64,000 nucleotides of DNA from Bacillota bacterium (GTDB lineage: Bacteria; Bacillota; UBA4882; UBA10575): NCBI GenBank assembly GCA_012839115.1, contig DUNX01000023.1, positions 1 through 64,000 on the forward strand. Direction: 5' to 3'. Below the pieces are notes generated by a model. The model searched no databases and was not told the origin of the DNA. It saw nothing but the letters and a program-made list of their open reading frames with translations. The translations under genes were made by a program, and so were the position numbers. This document shows positions 1-7,019 of the stretch, one piece after another; position 1 is the stretch's first letter, and the number at the start of each line of letters is the position of its first letter.

Positions 1-2
1 GA

Positions 3-1076
3 GAAGTGCTCTTCTGGCGGAGCTTATCCCATTGGCTGGGCGGAATGGGGATTATCCTGCTTTCGCTGGCGATCTTTCCAATTTTGCCGACGGGGATTTC
101 GCTTTTCCAGGCCGAGGTCCCGGGCCTGGCGCCGGAGCGGGTTCTGCCCCGGTTGAAGCAGACTGCCGTGGTGATGTGGCTGATTTACGCTACCCTTTCC
201 CTACTACAGATGGTCCTTCTTACCCTGGCCGGCCTTTCTTTCTTTGAAAGTACCATCCATACCTTCGGCACCATCTCCACCGGTGGTTTTTCCTCCCGGA
301 ATTTAAGCGTTCAGGCCTTTGCCAATGGAACGGTGGAATGGGTTGTGGCGGTCTTTATGTTTCTGTCAGGGGTTAATTTCACCCTGTATTACCGCTTTCT
401 CCGGAGAAAAAGCCTGCAGCGGTCCTTCGCCGCCACGGAGTTTAAATGGTATGGTATAATTATTTTTTCCGCTGCGGCGCTCATCGCTTACTCCCTTATA
501 ACCGGTATGGACTTTTCCCCGGCCGTCGCTGTCAGGTATGGTCTTTTCCAGGCGGTCTCTGTCTGTACCACCACCGGTTTCGCCGTTGCCAATTTTGACG
601 CCTGGCCGTCCCTGGCCAAGGGGGCCCTCTTCCTCTTGATGTTTGTCGGCGGTTGTACCGGTTCCACCGCCGGTTCGCTAAAGGTAGCCCGGGTGGTTTT
701 GCTCTTCAAATATGCCCTCCGCCGGATTCAGCAGACCGCCCGCCCCCGCCTGGTGATCCAGACCAAATTCGGGAATACAGCCGTCTCTGACCGGGTTCTC
801 CATGAAGCCCTCAGTTTCTTTTTTTTGTATATCGCCCTCTTTCTGGGCGGATTTTTAATCGTGATGGGAACCGGTGAGGAGATGATGACCTCCGTTAGCG
901 CAGCCGTAGCTGCCATCGGCAATGCAGGCCCGGCGTTCGCCGGCGTCGGACCGGCGGGCAACTATGCACACCTGCACCCGGTGGCCAAGTGGGTCCTGAG
1001 CTTTCTTATGCTGGCGGGACGGTTGGAGATTTTGACAGTCCTGATCCTGTTCACCCCGGGCTTTTGGCGGAAATAA
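3..1076 (+). CDS. trkH: TrkH/KtrB-type potassium uptake membrane subunit (5'-truncated)
   Basis: This is the K+-translocating membrane subunit of a Trk/Ktr uptake system. The reading frame is open to the window edge, so the N-terminus and first membrane segments are missing. The visible part starts with the family motif WRSLSHWLGGMG. It contains three later pore-loop signatures: STGGFSS, TTTGFAV and GCTGSTAGS, with a last one around NAGPAFAGVGP. Strongly hydrophobic segments lie between them. The C-terminus ends normally with LEILTVLILFTPGFW. A TrkA/KtrA-type cytoplasmic gating partner would be expected upstream, outside the window. Family assignment is secure; whether it is TrkH or KtrB cannot be settled here. 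An 18-bp alternating purine-pyrimidine tract starts directly after the stop codon. Confidence 0.93.
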   Translation, partial: EVLFWRSLSHWLGGMGIILLSLAIFPILPTGISLFQAEVPGLAPERVLPRLKQTAVVMWLIYATLSLLQMVLLTLAGLSFFESTIHTFGTISTGGFSSRNLSVQAFANGTVEWVVAVFMFLSGVNFTLYYRFLRRKSLQRSFAATEFKWYGIIIFSAAALIAYSLITGMDFSPAVAVRYGLFQAVSVCTTTGFAVANFDAWPSLAKGALFLLMFVGGCTGSTAGSLKVARVVLLFKYALRRIQQTARPRLVIQTKFGNTAVSDRVLHEALSFFFLYIALFLGGFLIVMGTGEEMMTSVSAAVAAIGNAGPAFAGVGPAGNYAHLHPVAKWVLSFLMLAGRLEILTVLILFTPGFWRK

Positions 1077-1077
1077 C

Positions 1078-1095
1078 CGCGCGCGTATGCGCATG
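1078..1095. repeat. 18-bp alternating purine-pyrimidine tract after trkH
   Basis: Perfect purine-pyrimidine alternation made of CG, TA and CA/TG steps, beginning two bases after the trkH stop codon. It is one of a family of such tracts in this window. Confidence 0.7.
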
Positions 1096-1151
1096 ATTTA
1101 TCTGGTTTTTGGTGAAGAAAAATAACCTGTTTCCCGGGGAGCGGAAATAAT

Positions 1152-1745
1152 TCATTTCCTGGTGAAAGGAACAAAGCGAACCAAACCATGGTTTTCTGCA
1201 ACAAACTCCTCCCCCTGTTTGGTATATTTCCATAAAGTTTGCACCCCCTGGGGAGGGCCGAGTGGGATCACCAGCCTCCCTCCATCAGCCAACTGCTCCC
1301 AAAGTGGAGGCGGGACTTCTTCCGGGGCGGCGGTGACAATAATTGCCGCAAAGGGGCTCTCTTCTTGCCAGCCGAAAAAACCGTCGCCGGTTTTAAATTT
1401 TACGTTTTCATAACCCAAAACCCGCAGGGTTTTTTCGGCTTTTGCTGCTAATTCCTCGATGATCTCAACTGTGTAAACGTTTTTGGCCAATTCCGCCAGG
1501 ATAGCGGCTTGATAACCGGAGCCGGCGCCAATCTCCAGGACCCGGTCGCTTTTCTTCAATTCCAGCAGTTCGGTCATGAGCGCGACAATATACGGTTGGG
1601 AAATGGTCTGACCGTGACCGATGGGTAAAGGACGGTCCTCATAGGCTGCAAAAAGATGTTCTTCGGGCACAAATTCGTGCCTGGGGACTTTCTCCATGGC
1701 TGCCAGAACCTTTTTGTCCCTGATCCCGCTGAGCTTTAACCGCAT
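1152..1745 (-). CDS. pcm: Protein-L-isoaspartate O-methyltransferase
   Basis: This cytoplasmic repair enzyme methylates L-isoaspartyl residues in aged proteins using S-adenosylmethionine. The family substrate loop GQTISQP is at residues 45-51, followed by the SAM-binding motif VLEIGAGSGYQ at about 69-79. A second family motif, around GDGFFGWQEESPF, precedes the usual VTAAPEEVPPPL segment. At 197 residues it is slightly shorter than many bacterial homologues, and the N-terminus looks clipped. The start at the ATG coding MRLKLSGI is preceded by a purine-rich stretch (AGGGAGGAACC), which acts as a good ribosome-binding site. It is convergent with trkH and divergent from trxA. Confidence 0.95.
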   Translation of the reverse strand: MRLKLSGIRDKKVLAAMEKVPRHEFVPEEHLFAAYEDRPLPIGHGQTISQPYIVALMTELLELKKSDRVLEIGAGSGYQAAILAELAKNVYTVEIIEELAAKAEKTLRVLGYENVKFKTGDGFFGWQEESPFAAIIVTAAPEEVPPPLWEQLADGGRLVIPLGPPQGVQTLWKYTKQGEEFVAENHGLVRFVPFTRK

Positions 1746-2001
1746 GGCCGGTTCCTCCCTTCTCCGGGTTTTAGTATTTCCAGGTTTTTGCGCCCATAGG
1801 CCGTATGCATAATGTGAAAGCCTTGCTCCATGATAATGAATGACCCCCCGGTTAGGGAGGTCGAGGTGCTTAAGGGTTTTTTTCGCTTGGGAGAAGGAAA
1901 ACTCCTTCCTCTTGTGAAAGAAATATTAAAAGTTGTCCGGTTGGTTTCTGGAGTACTCCCGATATGTTAGAATATTGGCTACAAGCAAAGGAGGGGTTCT
2001 C

Positions 2002-2328
2002 ATGTCGCAGGTTTTGGTCTTAAACAACGACAACTTCCAGGAAGAGATCTTGACCTATCAGGGCACGGCGCTGGTGGATTTTTGGGCGCCGTGGTGCGGG
2101 CCTTGCCGGATGATGGCGCCGATCCTCGAAGAGGTGGCAGCGGAGTATCAAGGCCGCTTGAAGGTGGGAAAGGTCAATACCGATGAGAATTTAGTGCTTT
2201 CCGGAGAATTCCAGATTATGTCTATTCCCACCCTGATCCTGTTTAAAGACGGTCAGGCTGTAGAGAGAATCATCGGCGTGCAGCCAAAAGAGAAACTCCG
2301 GGCGTATCTGGAGAAATGGCTGGCTTGA
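2002..2328 (+). CDS. trxA: Thioredoxin
   Basis: Small cytoplasmic thiol-disulfide oxidoreductase that keeps protein thiols reduced, normally together with thioredoxin reductase. The protein is 108 residues, the usual length. The active site WCGPC is at residues 31-35 and the conserved cis-proline lies in IMSIPTL. I chose the ATG at 2002 because AAAGGAGGGG sits at the right distance upstream and because homologues start at this point. Its last 76 bp are complementary to the 3' end of the convergent carboxypeptidase gene. Confidence 0.97.
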   Translation: MSQVLVLNNDNFQEEILTYQGTALVDFWAPWCGPCRMMAPILEEVAAEYQGRLKVGKVNTDENLVLSGEFQIMSIPTLILFKDGQAVERIIGVQPKEKLRAYLEKWLA

Positions 2329-3776
2329 CCCACGATCGGGACCTGGGTCAAGGTTGGTCTGACTTTGTCCAGCTCCCGGTCTGCGCTTCCATGCGCTCCG
2401 GCGACAGTTGCCGGTAAGCGCAGGAGGGCTTCCCCGCCTTTCTCCCGTGGAAAGAGCCTTTGCCACAGGTTGGCGAAGAAAACCCGGATCTTCCGGAACG
2501 CCCGTGTGAACCAACTGGCTTTGGCCACGGATTCTGTGGTCAGGACCGGTACCCGTTCCCGGTCCCGTCCTTCGGCGGTCAGATATTCATACGCACGGGC
2601 GTTCCCTCTCTCTTGCGCGCGACCTTTTTTGACCGCAGGGACAAGGTAGCCAACGACTTCCCCTTTGGCTAAGGGCGCTTTTAAGCCCCGGTTTTTCGGT
2701 AGTTGCAGGGCAGGCTGGAAAACTGCTTCAAAGTCCTCTTTTTCCCCGGTTTTGAGTAAAGCCCGCAATGTTTCTGCTGGAGTAACCGTAACGGTCGCCC
2801 TTTTTCCATTTTGGACCGGCAGGGTCATTTGACCGTTTTCATCAAAACCCGCCGGGACTAATGGGACCTCTTCAAAACGGTTGAAACCATAATCCAACAG
2901 TTTCCGAGTTTCGGCAAACCGGGTCTGATAGGAATTAGTTTTGACGATCACGGAGATCAGGCGGCGCCCGTCCCGTTTTGCGGTTGCTGTAAAACAATAG
3001 CCGGCCTGACGTGTATAGCCGGTTTTTAACCCGTCCATACCTTCGTAGGCATAAACAAGCCCCGGCAGCATCCAATTCCAGTTGTCCATCCGTACGGCGT
3101 CGGGCGTACCTTCACGGAAGATTTTTCGCGGAATACTGGAGACCGTAAGGACTTCCGGGTGATCGCGGAGAAGACAAAAGGCCAGGAGAGCCAGGTCTTT
3201 GGCGGACATGAGAGTTGTCGCCTCCGGGTCTGTACCGGCGGGATGCATCCCCATGAGGTCGACGTTATCCAATCCGGAACTATTAACAATGGTAGTGTTT
3301 TTTAACCCCAATTCTTTGGCCTTGTCATTGGCCAGCCGGACAAAATCCCCCTCCGAACCGGCCAAGAGTTCTGCCAGGGCGATACAGGCGCCATTTGCCG
3401 AGTAGATGGCGGTTGCTTCGTATAGCTCTTTTACTGTATACGGCGTATTCTTCCGGAGCGGGACATTGGAAAGGCGAAGATTCTGTGAGATCTGCCAGGC
3501 ATAATCCGAGATTGTGGTGGTTGCTTCCCACTCCAGTTTTTCGCTTTTAATTGCTTCAAGGAGCAGGTATTCGGTGATCATTTTCGCCATACTGCCGACA
3601 GCCAAGACTGCTTCCGGGTTTTTTTCATAGAGGATCTTCCCGGTCTCCCCTTCGACAAGGATGGCCGAAGCGGCCTGAAGTTGCAAGGGGTCTTCTGCAG
3701 TCGGCAGGGCGGGCGCGGCAAACGTGACAAAGAAGAAAATGGCGGCGAGAAAAAGGCCTATTATTTTTTGGTGCAA
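2253..3776 (-). CDS. dacF: D-alanyl-D-alanine carboxypeptidase, DacF-like (S11 family)
   Basis: Penicillin-binding carboxypeptidase that trims the terminal D-Ala of peptidoglycan pentapeptides on the outer face of the cytoplasmic membrane. It has a signal peptide (hydrophobic residues 5-24). All three catalytic motifs are present: SMAK with Ser62 and Lys65, SAN at 126-128, and KTG at 251-253. A PBP5-like C-terminal domain and an amphipathic anchor-like stretch (WFTRAFRKIRVFFANLW) follow. The protein then runs on for about 60 further residues, past the point where family members usually stop, into sequence antisense to trxA. At 507 residues it is longer than the typical 380-430. DacF-type enzymes in spore-formers help set cortex cross-linking; that role is inferred, not shown here. 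Confidence 0.93.
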   Translation of the reverse strand: MHQKIIGLFLAAIFFFVTFAAPALPTAEDPLQLQAASAILVEGETGKILYEKNPEAVLAVGSMAKMITEYLLLEAIKSEKLEWEATTTISDYAWQISQNLRLSNVPLRKNTPYTVKELYEATAIYSANGACIALAELLAGSEGDFVRLANDKAKELGLKNTTIVNSSGLDNVDLMGMHPAGTDPEATTLMSAKDLALLAFCLLRDHPEVLTVSSIPRKIFREGTPDAVRMDNWNWMLPGLVYAYEGMDGLKTGYTRQAGYCFTATAKRDGRRLISVIVKTNSYQTRFAETRKLLDYGFNRFEEVPLVPAGFDENGQMTLPVQNGKRATVTVTPAETLRALLKTGEKEDFEAVFQPALQLPKNRGLKAPLAKGEVVGYLVPAVKKGRAQERGNARAYEYLTAEGRDRERVPVLTTESVAKASWFTRAFRKIRVFFANLWQRLFPREKGGEALLRLPATVAGAHGSADRELDKVRPTLTQVPIVGQASHFSRYARSFSFGCTPMILSTA

Positions 3777-3834
3777 ATTTATCCCCCCAGCAAATTTTCT
3801 GCATCAAATACTATTCTACCATATTTTCTGCCGG

Positions 3835-5046
3835 TTATTTAGCCATGGCGGCGGGGAGGATTTTTTTGGGGTCAACCAAAAAGGCGGTCAGGAGAAGAAC
3901 CGTAAGGAGTAAAGTGGAGATGCTCCAGAATAAGGCTTCCGGCGGAATTTCCAAGCCAAAAACCGGCGGGCCGCTGGCGACCCCGAAAAAGCGGACGGTA
4001 CCATAAAGACAGGTAATCAACCCCCGTTCGCTGCCGGGGACAGAAGAAGTGACCAGTGTATTCAGGGCCGGCAGGACTAATCCGGTCCCCAGCCCCAGCA
4101 GGGTCGTGGCGGTTATTTTCAGGAAGAGCCCGGAAAGAACCGGGAAAAAAAAGATCCCGGCGGCAATCAAAAAAAGCCCACCCAGGATCGACCATTTAAG
4201 GGTTCCAGCCGGGGTCCGTTTCAGGGTTATCCCCCAAAGATAGGAAGTGACTGCCATGATCAGGACGGGCACGGCAATAACCAGACCGCGGCGGAAGACT
4301 TGATAATGATAGGTTTTTTCCAACAAGTCGGAAACCAGGCTCAAGAGGCCGAAGAGGGCAAAGAGCACTACCATTCCGGCGAGAAAAAGGACAACCAGGT
4401 TAAGTCCTTTGGCCTGGAAAATCCCCTGCAGGCTTTTAATGTAAGCTTTGGCCGAGGGCGCCTGGCGCCGCCCTGCCGGTTCCTTGGCCACAAGAAAGAC
4501 GGCAAGTGCCACGGGGAAGGCCAGGATACCATAGACAAAAAACGGGGCATACCAGGAAAGGAGAGCAACGGCGGCCCCGGCCAAGGGACTGACCACTTTA
4601 CCCAAGCCGTTCCCGGCTTCCAGCAAGCCCAGAACTTGTATTCTCTCTTTCCCCTGAATTAGGTCGCCGGCCAAGGCCATGGCCAATTGGTAGGTCCCTC
4701 CCGCCCCGATCCCCTGGATGATCCTGGCGCCCAAAAGCCAGGGGTAGGCTGCCTCTTTGCCGAGAATGGCGGCCAGGCCGGCCAGTAACCCGCCGGTCCC
4801 GTAGACAATTAGGGCGGGGACCATGATTTTTTTTCTCCCCCAATGATCGGAGAGGGTTCCGGCAAAGGGGATGACGATCCCTGCCGGAATGGAAAAAGCC
4901 GTAATCAGCAGACCGGTTTGGCAGAGGCTGAGCCGGAGGTTTTCACGGATGGCAGGAAGAACCGGTATTAACATGGAATTACCAAGAACCATAATAAACG
5001 GTACGGTGGCGAGAATTCCGATCGTTGGCTTGAGGCCTTTTTCCAT
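3835..5046 (-). CDS. Major facilitator superfamily transporter
   Basis: Twelve-helix secondary transporter of 403 residues in the cytoplasmic membrane. The loop after the second helix carries the MFS motif, seen as GTLSDHWGRKKIM. Repeated glycine-rich helices follow, such as GLLAGLAAILG and IIQGIGAGGTYQLAMALAGDLI. The latter resembles the motif C region of drug:H+ antiporters, so multidrug export is the likeliest role, but the substrate cannot be read from the sequence. Only 58 bp separate it from dacF downstream. It is divergent from the DOMON-like protein gene. Confidence 0.88.
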   Translation of the reverse strand: MEKGLKPTIGILATVPFIMVLGNSMLIPVLPAIRENLRLSLCQTGLLITAFSIPAGIVIPFAGTLSDHWGRKKIMVPALIVYGTGGLLAGLAAILGKEAAYPWLLGARIIQGIGAGGTYQLAMALAGDLIQGKERIQVLGLLEAGNGLGKVVSPLAGAAVALLSWYAPFFVYGILAFPVALAVFLVAKEPAGRRQAPSAKAYIKSLQGIFQAKGLNLVVLFLAGMVVLFALFGLLSLVSDLLEKTYHYQVFRRGLVIAVPVLIMAVTSYLWGITLKRTPAGTLKWSILGGLFLIAAGIFFFPVLSGLFLKITATTLLGLGTGLVLPALNTLVTSSVPGSERGLITCLYGTVRFFGVASGPPVFGLEIPPEALFWSISTLLLTVLLLTAFLVDPKKILPAAMAK

Positions 5047-5178
5047 CGTTACACTCTGCCTTGTTTGGTCTTTCTTTTGCTGCAGCCTCTTTAGTCTGCC
5101 AAAAGTCCGGGGAAATTAACCCTAACGCATACTTCCTTTCTTCCCGGCGTAGATTTGGAAAAGAAGGAGGGGAGGAGG

Positions 5179-6117
5179 ATGCGTTTCCTGCGCGCATGGG
5201 GGTTATATACCTTATTCTTATGGCTGGTGCTGGCTTTTAACTCGATCCCCGGTGACGGGATGAGTCCGGCCGGTGCGATAGCCGCCGGTACCGAAGGAAT
5301 AGCCGTCCATTTTTATGCCGAGGACCCGGAGGGTGACGATTACGGCCCGGGAAGCTATGTTTACCCCGGTGATCCGGCGTTCACTCCTTACGAAGGCCTC
5401 TTCGACCTTTTGGCCTTCCGGGTTTGGAGTGACCGCCAGGGGGAAGAGGTTTATTTTGATGTGAAGATCAAAAACGTCACCAACCCCTGGGTGGCTCCGG
5501 AGGGTTTTATTCACCCGGTGATCCATATCTATATTGTCACCGGGAAGGGCGCCAACAGCGAACCGGTCAACGAAGGACCGCGGGTGGTTTTTTCCCCCCG
5601 GCACCGGTGGGAGTTTGCCCTTACCGGGATTGGCTGGGAAAACAGCGCTCTCTATCACTCGGCTGCGGCCGGAGGGCTACAAGAGACAGCAATTACCGCC
5701 GCCTATCTCCAGGAGGAGGACCTGATCCGGTTGGCGGTACCAAAAGGGATTATTGGGACCCCCAAAGCCAACTGGCAGTATTACGTTTTTACCGGATCAT
5801 ATGACGGGTTTGGCCCGGGTTTTTTCCGGGAGATCAAGGACGAGGCGGACGAGTGGTTTTTTGGCGGCGGTTCCGGGGGGGAGAACACCCCGCGTATCCT
5901 TGATTTGCTGGCCCCGATCAGTGGAAGGTACACCCAGGAAAAGCAGTTACAGGTATTACCTGGCGGCCAAATGGCATGTTTGTACCCGGTAGGAGCGGGG
6001 AGAAAGGGGGGCTTCTGGTGGCTCTGGTACTTATTACCCCTTGGGGTGGTTCTTTGGTTCCTTCTCCGTAAACCACCGGTATTCAGTATTTTCTGGTACA
6101 GAAAGAAAAGAAATTAA
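5179..6117 (+). CDS. Secreted, membrane-anchored protein with glucodextranase C-terminal/DOMON-like domain
   Basis: A 312-residue exported protein. It has an N-terminal signal peptide (MRFLRAWGLYTLFLWLVLAF) and a C-terminal membrane segment (WWLWYLLPLGVVLWFLL) followed by a basic tail. The body resembles the beta-sandwich domain found at the C-terminus of glucodextranases: it has the family-like stretch DDYGPGSYVYPGDPAF and then a region rich in beta-strand pattern (VYFDVKIKNVTNPW). Such domains bind carbohydrate or act as surface modules. No catalytic residues are evident. Start chosen at 5179 because AAGGAGG lies 8 bases upstream. Ligand and role are unknown. Confidence 0.8.
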   Translation: MRFLRAWGLYTLFLWLVLAFNSIPGDGMSPAGAIAAGTEGIAVHFYAEDPEGDDYGPGSYVYPGDPAFTPYEGLFDLLAFRVWSDRQGEEVYFDVKIKNVTNPWVAPEGFIHPVIHIYIVTGKGANSEPVNEGPRVVFSPRHRWEFALTGIGWENSALYHSAAAGGLQETAITAAYLQEEDLIRLAVPKGIIGTPKANWQYYVFTGSYDGFGPGFFREIKDEADEWFFGGGSGGENTPRILDLLAPISGRYTQEKQLQVLPGGQMACLYPVGAGRKGGFWWLWYLLPLGVVLWFLLRKPPVFSIFWYRKKRN

Positions 6118-6133
6118 AAAGGTATAGATTTTA

Positions 6134-6163
6134 CCTCCCGGGAGCAATAATAAATCCGGGAGG
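6134..6163 (+). promoter_or_regulatory. Inverted repeat that would sequester the yaaL ribosome-binding site
   Basis: CCTCCCGG and CCGGGAGG form a perfect 8-bp stem with a 14-base loop. The 3' arm is the Shine-Dalgarno sequence of the next gene (ATG at 6171). In the mRNA the stem would hide the ribosome-binding site. No T-run follows, so it is not a standard terminator. Confidence 0.6.
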
Positions 6164-6170
6164 GAAAAGA

Positions 6171-6455
6171 ATGCCTTTTGCCCAAATTGTGACATGGATA
6201 ACAGATCAACTCAATGGTGACCGTACGCAGAAGCCAAGACCGGCTAATTTTCTCCCAAAAAAACAGTTTAGCTTAATTGAGGAAGCCAAGCGGGATTGGC
6301 TCGCGGCAAGGAATTATTTTAATGCTGTTACAGATCCGGACCTGATTGACCACGCGATTTATACGATGGAAGCAGCGGAAAAAAGGTATGCCTATCTTCT
6401 GAGGAGAGCCCGGGAGGACGGACTTTTCCAAGAAAAGTTTTTATCTGATGTTTGA
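6171..6455 (+). CDS. yaaL: YaaL family protein (DUF2508)
   Basis: A 94-residue cytoplasmic protein of the YaaL/DUF2508 family. The signature is the helical segment LIEEAKRDWLAARNYFNAV followed by DPDLIDHAIYTMEAAEKRY. Function is unknown in the family, but the gene is conserved near recR and csfB in spore-forming Firmicutes, as here. The ribosome-binding site GGGAGGG lies in the 3' arm of a strong hairpin, suggesting translational control. Confidence 0.82.
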   Translation: MPFAQIVTWITDQLNGDRTQKPRPANFLPKKQFSLIEEAKRDWLAARNYFNAVTDPDLIDHAIYTMEAAEKRYAYLLRRAREDGLFQEKFLSDV

Positions 6456-6493
6456 ATTTTTATGGAGCAGCCAATTATTTTATATCCAATTGC

Positions 6494-6547
6494 TCGCGCG
6501 CGCTTCAACCTCACGGGCAGGTTGAGCAGTTCGCGCGCGCTTTAACC
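6494..6547. repeat. 17-bp direct repeat pair with CG cores, between yaaL and gin
   Basis: Two copies (6494-6510 and 6531-6547) differ at one base. Each begins TCGCGCGCGCTT and ends AACC, and they are 37 bp apart. The first copy's AACC also starts a small inverted repeat (AACCT/AGGTT, 6507-6523) that fills the gap between copies. Purpose unknown. Confidence 0.7.
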
Positions 6548-6570
6548 CGGAGAGGCGCCCGATAACCTAA

Positions 6571-6590
6571 CCGGGAATAGAATATCCCGG
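6571..6590 (+). promoter_or_regulatory. Hairpin just upstream of the gin ribosome-binding site
   Basis: CCGGGA and TCCCGG form a 6-bp stem with an 8-base loop, ending one base before the gin Shine-Dalgarno GAGGTG. It may affect translation or mRNA stability. Confidence 0.4.
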
Positions 6591-6605
6591 CGAGGTGTTG
6601 TCAGA

Positions 6606-6818
6606 GTGACTGAGAAACCATACTGTACTTGCTGTGGAAGGTTCATCACCGGTGGTGGCTTGCGTGTGTATGCCACTTTGATTTGCCGCTCGTGTGAAGC
6701 CCGGATTGCCCGCCTGAAAGTGGATGATCCCGATTATACTTATTGGTTGAGGGTAATTCATTCCCTTTGGGACCGTTGGGAGCAGAAGATAAACGAGCCT
6801 CCGCAGCCCACGACCTGA
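6606..6818 (+). CDS. gin: Anti-sigma-G factor Gin (CsfB)
   Basis: A 70-residue zinc-ribbon-like protein. In B. subtilis, Gin/CsfB binds and inhibits sigma-G (and sigma-E), holding back late sporulation genes. Two CxxC pairs are visible: CTCC near residue 7 and CRSC near 28. The typical C-terminal part follows (DDPDYTYWLRVIHSLWDRW). The start is GTG, with GAGGTG 8 bases upstream. The position upstream of the decarboxylase-tmk-darA genes matches the csfB locus of B. subtilis, although here the SppA-like gene intervenes. The 18-bp alternating tract and a strong terminator follow. Confidence 0.85.
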   Translation: MTEKPYCTCCGRFITGGGLRVYATLICRSCEARIARLKVDDPDYTYWLRVIHSLWDRWEQKINEPPQPTT

Positions 6819-6837
6819 ACCTCCGGTGCCTGCGCGG

Positions 6838-6855
6838 GCACGTGCGTACGCATGC
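6838..6855. repeat. 18-bp alternating purine-pyrimidine tract after gin
   Basis: Perfect alternation composed of CA, CG, TG and TA steps, between the gin stop codon and its terminator. A second, 9-bp tract follows at 6863-6871. Confidence 0.7.
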
Positions 6856-6876
6856 CCGGTATCGTGCGCGCCCCTA

Positions 6877-6909
6877 CCCCTGTTCCTCTACGAGCAGGGG
6901 TTTTGTTTT
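6877..6909 (+). terminator. Rho-independent terminator after gin
   Basis: CCCCTG and CAGGGG pair across a 12-base loop and are followed directly by TTTTGTTTTG. Confidence 0.85.
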
Positions 6910-6921
6910 GCTTTTTTTAAA

Positions 6922-6950
6922 TTGACAAAAATGGTGGTTTTTGTTATGCT
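6922..6950 (+). promoter_or_regulatory. Sigma-A-type promoter of the SppA-like gene
   Basis: TTGACA at 6922-6927, a 17-bp spacer and TATGCT at 6945-6950. It lies just after the gin terminator and 70 bp before the coding start, so the SppA-like gene is an independent transcription unit. Confidence 0.8.
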
Positions 6951-7019
6951 CAACACAATTAACTATAGAGACAAACCGCCTTTATACGTCCTGTTTTTAT
7001 AAGAAAAGGAGGAGACCTC

